From Clostridia bacterium (lineage in GTDB: Bacteria; Bacillota; Clostridia; Christensenellales; Borkfalkiaceae), in the NCBI GenBank assembly GCA_900769545.1, contig CAAGGZ010000070.1, positions 1 to 35,890 on the forward strand: 35,890 bases of DNA. The letters run 5' to 3'. Within the stretch, counting starts at the first letter, position 1; every line of letters starts with the position of its first letter. The position numbers and the translations under genes were made by a program. Positions 23,838 to 30,130 of the stretch are shown here, piece by piece. The notes under the pieces were generated by a model. That model did not search any database, was not told the origin of the DNA, and worked only from the letters and a program-made list of their open reading frames with translations.

Positions 23838-26070
23838 GGACGGGCTCCCCTTTTACTTCTTCCTCAGGCAAAGGAATACCGTCAATCATATTCATATAGA
23901 AATCTTCCAACGCAACGCCTTGTTCTTCAATCTCTTTTACCGTTTTGCAACAAAGAATATTCCCTTTCTTGATGATTGCAATACGGTCGCAAATGCGTTC
24001 CACCACGTCGATAATGTGACTGGAGAAGAATACGATGTTCCCTTCTGCCGCATGCTTTTTCATCGCTTCCTTTACTTGAAAAATACTTTCGGGGTCAAGC
24101 CCAGTCAAGGGCTCGTCCAAAATCCAAAGTTTAGGATTATGCACCAATGCCGACATAATGGTGATTTTTTGTTTCATACCGTGGCTGTATGTTTTGATAG
24201 GGTTATCAAACGAGCCGTGTAAACGGAATCTATCTACATATTCCTCAATACGTTGCGTTCTGTCCTCTTTGCTGACGTTATACAAGTCCGCAATATAATT
24301 CACATATTCGCGTCCCGTTAAATTTTCATAGAGCGCATAGTGATCGGGTACGAATCCCGTTTGCAGTTTTGCCCCCACCGATTGTTGCTCTACGTCATAG
24401 CCGCAAATTTCGATGCTCCCCGAGGTAATGGATTGAATCCCTACGATGCTCTTGATAATCGTACTTTTACCTGCGCCGTTAGGGCCGAGGAAACCGAATA
24501 TCTGACCGCCCTCGATTTCAAGGTTTGCGTCTTTTACCGCATAGGTATCGCTGGTGGCATATTTTTTAGAAAAGTTTTTCAATATAAGTTTATTCGTTGC
24601 GTTCATATCCAAAGGCTCCGCTATACTTCTTCCTGCCAAACTGACTTCCAAAGCCAATCTGTCTACTTTAATCTTTTTGTTCCTGCGCCAAATATCCACG
24701 TACAAGTCTGCAACCTGAAAACACAATTCGTACAGAAACCACATTGCAAACGACAGCAATACGTACACCGAGAAAAACAAGGCTTGATAGATGGGATAGA
24801 AAATCATCTTAACGCCTTCTCGGACGTTTATCGTAACTGTTATATCACGCAATCTTTCTGCCCATTGTCCTAATTTATCTGCGATAAAGTCGCTGTTGAT
24901 GAAGAAAAAGTCAACGCCTGAATCCCAGTTAGTAAGCCACGCATTGGCAAACAACACAAGTATGAAATATGCCGCAAAACCGCCCAATGAATACAGGAAA
25001 AGCTTCATTTTAGGTCGCTCGTATAACCCAAGCGCGATAATCACGATTGGCATAAAGAATGCGCAGTAGTGATTCAACCAGAAGTTTACGCATCTTGCGC
25101 TTCGCCACGCCACTCCATCGTCATAATTGGGGAGCATCATCGCAAAGAATGCGCCCAGTACGTTGATAAACAGAGTAAAATAGAAAACTTTGTTCAATTT
25201 AAACGCCAAACACAGCGGAACAATAAACATTGCCGTGTTACAAAGATGTAAGGGCCAAGCCGTCATATCCGCAAACGTTGCATAGGAATAATTATAACAA
25301 TAACTCGTCATTGTTGCAAAACTAATATACAACAAAGCATAACGCTTATGATTATAATCAAATTTTGAAAGCATCAACACCAAAATGGTCGGAAGAACGA
25401 ACGCTCCGTACAGAGCCAAACGGTGCGCCATCGTAAAGTCCTTTAACAGCACCGATCTAAGCCCGATGTCGAACAAAACTTGCGGAGCGTAAACGGGCAT
25501 AGAAGCAAGAAGCATACCCAGCAAAGCAAGGATTGTAATTTTGATTCTGCTCTTGGAGAATACCGTTTTCGGATTTTTCCACCAACATATCGCGCACATT
25601 GACAGTCCCAACCCGATTTCTACGCTAAACAAATACTTTTGCAAAATAGCTTCGCTTCCGAATACTCGTAGCTGAATGAATAAAGTTACAACGTCTAACA
25701 ATAAAACGATTCCTGCGAAAAGTTTTACAAGCGGCGTTAAAATTTTCACCTTATCCCGATAAAAAGGATAGGTAATGAGCAAGGTGTTTACCGCATAAGT
25801 AGCCCAAATTAAAATGAGCGAGATAAACGTCAAAGCCATCGCTGCGCCGTCTTTCCCGAAAGGCGAATGTACATTCAAGCCTCTCGTAACTTCCAAGGCG
25901 ACGTCTCCTCCTAAATACCGCGCCGCGAAAACAAGCGCAAACGCGATGGAAAAGCTTTTCAATATCCAAGATTTTTTCGAATCCGAACCCTTAATCGTTT
26001 TATCCAATAAAAAATATAATCCGAAAAAGAGTAACGCTGCGCCTACGGCAATCAAGTAATAAGTAAACAT
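23830..26070 (-). CDS. YwaF-like membrane domain fused to ABC ATPase
   Basis: A 746-residue fusion. Residues 1-455 have about twelve membrane spans; 255-380 resemble the YwaF/TMEM164 family, with the hallmark AWPLHLCNTAMF at 271-282. Residues 493-725 are an ABC ATPase: Walker A GPNGAGKST at 529-537, signature YSHGMKQK at 628-635, Walker B LWILDEP at 648-654 and H-loop His685. The Q-loop position reads Asp (FVPDHYALYENLTG), as in some ABC-2 exporters. It should energise the overlapping permease. ATG 26070 has GAGAG 9 bases upstream. It is the first gene of the four-gene operon, downstream of a palindromic operator. What the YwaF part does is unknown. Confidence 0.88.
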   Translation of the reverse strand: MFTYYLIAVGAALLFFGLYFLLDKTIKGSDSKKSWILKSFSIAFALVFAARYLGGDVALEVTRGLNVHSPFGKDGAAMALTFISLILIWATYAVNTLLITYPFYRDKVKILTPLVKLFAGIVLLLDVVTLFIQLRVFGSEAILQKYLFSVEIGLGLSMCAICWWKNPKTVFSKSRIKITILALLGMLLASMPVYAPQVLFDIGLRSVLLKDFTMAHRLALYGAFVLPTILVLMLSKFDYNHKRYALLYISFATMTSYCYNYSYATFADMTAWPLHLCNTAMFIVPLCLAFKLNKVFYFTLFINVLGAFFAMMLPNYDDGVAWRSARCVNFWLNHYCAFFMPIVIIALGLYERPKMKLFLYSLGGFAAYFILVLFANAWLTNWDSGVDFFFINSDFIADKLGQWAERLRDITVTINVREGVKMIFYPIYQALFFSVYVLLSFAMWFLYELCFQVADLYVDIWRRNKKIKVDRLALEVSLAGRSIAEPLDMNATNKLILKNFSKKYATSDTYAVKDANLEIEGGQIFGFLGPNGAGKSTIIKSIVGIQSITSGSIEICGYDVEQQSVGAKLQTGFVPDHYALYENLTGREYVNYIADLYNVSKEDRTQRIEEYVDRFRLHGSFDNPIKTYSHGMKQKITIMSALVHNPKLWILDEPLTGLDPESIFQVKEAMKKHAAEGNIVFFSSHIIDVVERICDRIAIIKKGNILCCKTVKEIEEQGVALEDFYMNMIDGIPLPEEEVKGEPVHA

Positions 26071-26101
26071 TTCGCTTATCTCTCAATATGTTTTTTTCAG
26101 T

Positions 26102-26121
26102 TGTAATTGTATACAATTACA
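26102..26121. promoter_or_regulatory. Perfect 20-bp palindrome, probable operator
   Basis: TGTAATTGTATACAATTACA is fully self-complementary. It starts about 9 bases downstream of the -10 box and ends 31 bases before ATG 26070, covering the first transcribed bases. This is a classic repressor position. The TTGTATACAA core resembles sites of GntR-type dimers, but no such regulator is in the window. Confidence 0.75.
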
Positions 26122-26130
26122 GACACTATT

Positions 26131-26160
26131 ATTGTATCACAATTCATGCAATATTGTCAA
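26131..26160 (-). promoter_or_regulatory. Promoter of the ABC exporter operon
   Basis: TTGACA at 26160-26155, an 18-base spacer and TACAAT at 26136-26131. Confidence 0.82.
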
Positions 26161-26290
26161 TGGTTTGATTAAAAAATTATCCCGATTTGAGCTATTATTG
26201 CCTTTTTTTACCTTATTTATAAGCTCTGTATATATATTAAACAATAAAAACTGTATTTTTACTCACTTTTTTTGATATTTTATTAAAAAT

Positions 26291-26330
26291 AAAAGCAAAA
26301 AGATTCGCAAACGAGCATTTACGAATCTTT
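26291..26330 (-). terminator. Terminator of the acetyltransferase gene
   Basis: Minus-strand stem AAAGATTCGTAAATG/CGTTTGCGAATCTTT, up to 15 bp with G-T pairs, followed by a T-rich tail. It starts 7 bases past the stop. The AT-rich stretch 26161-26290 beyond it holds nothing I can identify. Confidence 0.85.
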
Positions 26331-26337
26331 AGAGGTT

Positions 26338-27468
26338 TTATTCTGTTTTTATCGATTTAATATAGGAGCGACGACGCTTGTGCTGAATGGAATCAAAATA
26401 CTTCCACTGGGTTTGAATATTGGCATTGGTTTCCAAATTCAAGTTGGTTTCCAAATACTCCACCTTATCCATCGCCAACATATCACGAAGCACGATCATT
26501 ATGTATGCGCTCAAGCCCGATTTTCTATATTTCGGTAAAATCCCTACAAGCCCCAAATCAATACTGCGAGGTTTTCGAATTGCCCTTAACAGTCGAATGA
26601 GGGTAGCAGGTGTGAGTTTACCGCCACTTTTTTGCAACGCTTGACCAATCCCGGGAATGCAAATCCCGAACGCTACAACGTTCTCGTCTTTATCGCAGAT
26701 AACCGATAAACACTTTTTATTAAGAACCAAAGCAAACTGATCAATCATCTGTTTTTGCATATCCGGCGTAAAAGGCACCGTACCGTACAAATCACGATAA
26801 CATTCATCAATGCAAGCAAAAATTCCCGTTGCATACTTTTTGATAAAGGCGCGCTTGCTCATGCCCTCCCCGGGAAGATGTAACTCATAGCGTTCCAAAG
26901 CTCTTTGCCCCAAGTTACATAAACGTTCCTCTTCCTGAGACATTGCAAATAAGCGAGATTCCACCCAATCTACGTCTTTTACGTAACCGCTATCTTCAAT
27001 CAATTTCGCATAGTACGGATAATTGTACTGTTCCTCAAAGGTCGAAAGATATTCAAAGCCTTCGATGAGCAAACCTTCACGCTCCAAATCGCTGTACCCG
27101 AGCGGACCAACAACGGACTCCATTCCGTTTTCTTTACCCCACGTTTCCACTGCATTTAAAAGAGCCTTTGCCGTTTCAGCGTTATCCTCACAATCAAAAC
27201 GCGTAAAACGCGTTTGTTTTGCCTGATGAATTTCGTTGTACTGTTTTTGAATGATACCTTGGATTCTTCCCACCGTTTTCCCATCTCTTTTTGCAAGGAA
27301 AAAGATAGAATCGCAAGTTTTCATATATATATTTTTATCCGTAAACATCGCCTTTTCGTCCGAATAAAGCGGCGGTACAAAATAAGGATTCCCTTTATAC
27401 ATACGCAAGGGATATTCGATAAATTCTTTTCTTTGTCTTTTGGTCTCAACTTTTATAATTTCAAGCAT
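26338..27468 (-). CDS. YghO-like GNAT-family acetyltransferase homologue
   Basis: A 376-residue cytoplasmic protein. The opening KRQRKEFIEYPLRMYKGNPY followed by VPPLYSDEKAMF matches the YghO-like group of GNAT-fold proteins found next to many biosynthetic genes. Residues 55-75 hold the first beta strands (SIFFLAKRDGKTVGRIQGII). The second half (LGLVGILPKYRKSGLSAYIM) contains the pyrophosphate-binding loop of the GNAT fold in a variant of RxxGxG. The substrate is unknown. ATG 27468 has AGAGGAG 10 bases upstream. It is monocistronic, with its own promoter and terminator, divergent from the GDPD-like gene. Confidence 0.8.
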   Translation of the reverse strand: MLEIIKVETKRQRKEFIEYPLRMYKGNPYFVPPLYSDEKAMFTDKNIYMKTCDSIFFLAKRDGKTVGRIQGIIQKQYNEIHQAKQTRFTRFDCEDNAETAKALLNAVETWGKENGMESVVGPLGYSDLEREGLLIEGFEYLSTFEEQYNYPYYAKLIEDSGYVKDVDWVESRLFAMSQEEERLCNLGQRALERYELHLPGEGMSKRAFIKKYATGIFACIDECYRDLYGTVPFTPDMQKQMIDQFALVLNKKCLSVICDKDENVVAFGICIPGIGQALQKSGGKLTPATLIRLLRAIRKPRSIDLGLVGILPKYRKSGLSAYIMIVLRDMLAMDKVEYLETNLNLETNANIQTQWKYFDSIQHKRRRSYIKSIKTE

Positions 27469-27509
27469 TCGCTTTTTTCTCCTCTTGATTTTACAACAAG
27501 TTCTATATT

Positions 27510-27538
27510 ATTTTATCACACCATTTTCACATTGTCAA
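27510..27538 (-). promoter_or_regulatory. Promoter of the acetyltransferase gene
   Basis: TTGACA at 27538-27533, a 17-base spacer and TAAAAT at 27515-27510. Confidence 0.85.
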
Positions 27539-27592
27539 TAATTTCTGTGGACTTTCTTTCCTTTCCAAAGAACATTTTACGATTGCTTTACG

Positions 27593-27621
27593 TTGACAAA
27601 AAATAATTTCCGTGATAAACT
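27593..27621 (+). promoter_or_regulatory. Promoter of the GDPD-like gene
   Basis: TTGACA at 27593-27598, a 17-base spacer and TAAACT at 27616-27621. Its position rules out translation starts upstream of 27653. Confidence 0.82.
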
Positions 27622-27652
27622 ATACGTGATTCCAACACACAGGATTTTACTC

Positions 27653-28486
27653 ATGAAAAATAAATTGCATTTACTTTTAACCATCGCCGTAGTCTTTTCT
27701 TCGACACTCCCTTTTCATTCGTGTACAAGCGAAGAGACTCCCCTTTCTATATCTTCTGAAAGCTGTGAAATCGAAGATTTAACGGTCATTTTGCACGCAG
27801 GTGGCGGCGCGGACGGATTAGATTATTTAAACGCGCAGGAAACGTTTGAGCTGTATTATAGCCTTGGCTACCGTTATTTTGAATATGATTTAAAATTATC
27901 CACAGACGGAAGATTGATTTCTTCGCACTCGGGCGAGTATTTAGACTGCGCCACGCCTGAACAGCTCACTTATGAGGAATTTAAAGCGTTAAAATTATTA
28001 AACGGTTACACTCCGGTAAATGAAGAATGGTTAATGCAGACGATTATGGAGCACCCCGACGTCAAAATCGTTGTTGATGCAAAAATGCCTGATGTCGCAG
28101 GTGACATTGCGGTACTCAACCGCATAGAAACCTTAAAAAGCATCTATAATTATGACCTCTCCGCCAATATTATTCCTGAAATATTCAGCAAAGAAATGTG
28201 GGAATGCGTATCAAAAACAACGACTTTCGAGCAATATTTCTTTTCTCATTATAAGGTCTATTATTCCGTCGGAATGATTTTGGACTACTTTGATGACGAG
28301 CGTATTTTTGGCGTAGCGATTCCCATGTGGAGCGACGAGGATTTCCTTTCCCAAATCTACCGTCTAAAGGAAGCGGGCAAAAAGATTTTTGTATTCACTC
28401 CTTTAACGACGCAAGACGTTGCTACCGCCATTTCTTTCGGCGCAGATGGCATTTATGTCAATACCCCTGATATACTCTCCAAATAA
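27653..28486 (+). CDS. Glycerophosphodiester phosphodiesterase-like lipoprotein
   Basis: A 277-residue lipoprotein; the lipobox LPFHSC puts the lipid on Cys24. The mature part is a PLC-like TIM barrel of the GDPD family: LHAGGGADGLDYLNAQETFE, then YRYFEYDLKLSTDGRLISSHS, and a C-terminal GADGIYVNTPDIL. The first catalytic His is in HAGG, a known variant of HRG. The second His is kept, but the usual HD pair reads HS, so activity is not certain. It would act on the outer face of the membrane, on glycerophosphodiesters. ATG 27653 is required because the -35 and -10 boxes lie inside the longer open frame; AGGA is 8 bases upstream. Confidence 0.85.
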   Translation: MKNKLHLLLTIAVVFSSTLPFHSCTSEETPLSISSESCEIEDLTVILHAGGGADGLDYLNAQETFELYYSLGYRYFEYDLKLSTDGRLISSHSGEYLDCATPEQLTYEEFKALKLLNGYTPVNEEWLMQTIMEHPDVKIVVDAKMPDVAGDIAVLNRIETLKSIYNYDLSANIIPEIFSKEMWECVSKTTTFEQYFFSHYKVYYSVGMILDYFDDERIFGVAIPMWSDEDFLSQIYRLKEAGKKIFVFTPLTTQDVATAISFGADGIYVNTPDILSK

Positions 28487-28504
28487 TGCTACATAACCAT
28501 AAAA

Positions 28505-28533
28505 AAGAGCGTAAGAGTGATTCTTACGTTCTT
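28505..28533. terminator. Bidirectional terminator between convergent genes
   Basis: A 12-bp stem AAGAGCGTAAGA/TCTTACGTTCTT (one G-T pair) with a 5-base loop. On the minus strand it runs into TTTTTT, serving the formate/nitrite transporter gene, which ends 8 bases away. The plus side has a weaker CTCTTTC tail for the GDPD-like gene. Confidence 0.85.
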
Positions 28534-28541
28534 CTCTTTCA

Positions 28542-29243
28542 TTATTCTTCTTTTTCTTTTACCGTCTTATTCGACCAAATTCTAAACAGGGACAAAATCG
28601 GAAGAATGACTCCGCCTAAGATATTCCCCAATACACACATTAAAAGATACCCAACGGCTTTCCCCGAAAAACCGAGGAAGAAGAAATACAAAGTGTTGGC
28701 TACCGAATGGTCAAAGCCGCAGAATGCGAACACAACAATCGGGAACATAACCCCCACCGTCGTCGATAATCCTTTACGGGGAGCATACTTAACCGCCCCG
28801 ATAGAAAGCGTAATCAAAAATCCGCAAAGAATAGACGACGTCAAGGCTTTTATCATACAATTTTCCGCCGCAAGTTTATCTGTCATCATAGTTTGCGCCT
28901 GCGGAACGACAATATCTGCCAAAAACGAATTATATACGAGAATTGCCGTAAACAGAACCCCAATCATATTAAAAATGAAACATACGGGCAGTTTCCAAAA
29001 ATTCTTCGCTCCCATTTCGGGAATATCAGAGATAAGCCCAGTAAAGAGTTTCATCTCAAACATAACAATCGCCAAAATCCCCAGCGAGAACAACAGAGAG
29101 CCGATTAACTTCCCCCACATTCCGTAGAGATTATACGCGAGCAAAAATGCCGTACCTCCTACCCCTATCATAATCCCAGAGCAAAGGGACATAAAACAAA
29201 ACGAAACAATTTGCGCTTTCGTTAATTTTTCAACAGGTTTCAT
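28542..29243 (-). CDS. Formate/nitrite transporter (FNT) family channel
   Basis: A 233-residue membrane channel with six spans. Family marks are EMKLFTGLI in the first re-entrant loop (usually ELFTGN), FCGFDHSVANTLYF in the second, with the conserved pore His in DHS, and GNILGGV at the last helix. FNT proteins move formate, nitrite, hydrosulfide or lactate with protons across the cytoplasmic membrane. Formate is plausible for a fermenter but not shown. ATG 29243 is chosen since GGTGG lies 8 bases upstream and the family N-terminus begins there; an earlier non-ATG start at 29276 is unlikely. It is monocistronic. Confidence 0.9.
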   Translation of the reverse strand: MKPVEKLTKAQIVSFCFMSLCSGIMIGVGGTAFLLAYNLYGMWGKLIGSLLFSLGILAIVMFEMKLFTGLISDIPEMGAKNFWKLPVCFIFNMIGVLFTAILVYNSFLADIVVPQAQTMMTDKLAAENCMIKALTSSILCGFLITLSIGAVKYAPRKGLSTTVGVMFPIVVFAFCGFDHSVANTLYFFFLGFSGKAVGYLLMCVLGNILGGVILPILSLFRIWSNKTVKEKEE

Positions 29244-29289
29244 CAATATACCACCAAAATATTTTGCAGTTTGCAAGCAAACCTATATA

Positions 29290-29318
29290 ATTATACTCCA
29301 TACATTTTAAAAAAGCAA
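29290..29318 (-). promoter_or_regulatory. Promoter of the FNT gene
   Basis: TTGCTT at 29318-29313, a 17-base spacer and TATAAT at 29295-29290. Confidence 0.75.
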
Positions 29319-29412
29319 GTCAAAAAACAAATATTCTCAAAGAAATTTTATCCTTGCCATTCTTTCATAAATCGACATTTTCGCTTTTTTATGTTGTTGT
29401 GCTTTCAAACAA

Positions 29413-29447
29413 CAAAAAAACACTTTTGCTTTTTTGCAAAAGTGTTT
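29413..29447 (-). terminator. Terminator of the secreted protein-small lipoprotein operon
   Basis: A perfect 12-bp stem AAACACTTTTGC/GCAAAAGTGTTT with loop AAAAAA on the minus strand, followed by T residues, 15 bases past the last small lipoprotein stop. Confidence 0.9.
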
Positions 29448-29462
29448 TTCATCGAATTTTTC

Positions 29463-29618
29463 CTAATCAAATTTGTCCGCAGGGAGCTCGATTCCGCTTA
29501 CACTGCTTTCTTGAGCGGTACTACTGCTCATAGAAGATTTATCAGAATTTCCCTCACCGCAAGCCGTTATGCTTATAAGTGCCGCGATTAGCAATACTGT
29601 ACTGATTACTCGCTTCAT
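29463..29618 (-). CDS. 51-residue lipoprotein ending in IELPADKFD
   Basis: A small gene: 51 codons from ATG 29618 to TAG. It has a good signal sequence (MKRVISTVLLIAALISITAC) with Cys20 as the lipid site, then a Ser/Thr-rich stretch and the tail GIELPADKFD. The tail matches the end of the preceding lipoprotein (IELPEDKFD) at 8 of 9 positions. AGGA precedes the ATG. It starts 11 bases after its neighbour's stop. The mature peptide is only 32 residues. Function unknown. Confidence 0.75.
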   Translation of the reverse strand: MKRVISTVLLIAALISITACGEGNSDKSSMSSSTAQESSVSGIELPADKFD

Positions 29619-29629
29619 ATCATTATTCC

Positions 29630-29980
29630 TCAATCAAATTTATCTTCGGGGAGCTCAATCGTTCCGTCCGAAGACTGCGAAGATTCAACCGAAGAGGATT
29701 CTTCTACCGATTCGCTTGATTCCTCTAAGGAGTCCGATTCGGAAGAATCCTCCAATGATTCGCTTGACATTTCGGAGGATTCAACATCGGAAGATACTTC
29801 CTCGGAAGAACTTTCCTCTAACGAATCAGAACTTTCTTCTGAGGAAAGCTCCATAGAATACTGGGAGCTTTCTTTCGCAGAAGAATTTACATCGAACGGA
29901 ATAAAATGACAAGCGCTCGCTATAAAAGTCGAACTTATGCAAATAAGCGCAATCAGCCACTTTTTAATGTTTTTCATCAT
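29630..29980 (-). CDS. Acidic Ser/Glu-rich lipoprotein ending in IELPEDKFD
   Basis: A 116-residue protein from ATG 29980 (or 29977). A hydrophobic signal ends in IASAC, with Cys at about residue 24, though Ala at the -3 position makes the lipobox imperfect. Residues 33-105 are a low-complexity Ser/Glu/Asp tract with repeated SSEESS and SLEESS units, certainly disordered and strongly negative. The tail is TIELPEDKFD. It begins 1 base after the 44-residue peptide's stop and has only a weak ribosome site, so coupled translation is likely. It looks like a flexible surface stalk presenting the C-terminal tail; this is inference. Confidence 0.75.
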   Translation of the reverse strand: MMKNIKKWLIALICISSTFIASACHFIPFDVNSSAKESSQYSMELSSEESSDSLEESSSEEVSSDVESSEMSSESLEDSSESDSLEESSESVEESSSVESSQSSDGTIELPEDKFD

Positions 29981-29981
29981 A

Positions 29982-30116
29982 TTAGGTTTCTTGGAATTGT
30001 TCTTTAGAGTTAGGGTCTTCAAATTCATCGAGACCGCCTTGGAAACCGCTCATTGTGACAACGTCCTGTGCCTGGAGCACAACCAATTCAATTTCTACTT
30101 CCATATATTTTTTCAT
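29982..30116 (-). CDS. 44-residue peptide, unrecognised
   Basis: A small frame with a strong AGGAGG site 9 bases before ATG 30116. It begins MKKYMEVEIELVVLQAQDVV and continues TMSGFQGGLDEFEDPNSKE to the C-terminus FQET. It has no signal sequence and no membrane span. The hydrophobic beta-like first half followed by a Gly/Asp-rich tail recalls short leader-like peptides near secreted-protein genes in gut Firmicutes (from memory). It lies 14 bases after the large secreted protein and 1 base before the acidic lipoprotein, so it belongs to that operon. Function unknown; a RiPP-type precursor is possible, but no modification enzyme is in the window. Confidence 0.7.
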   Translation of the reverse strand: MKKYMEVEIELVVLQAQDVVTMSGFQGGLDEFEDPNSKEQFQET

Positions 30117-30130
30117 TTGTTTGTCCTCCT

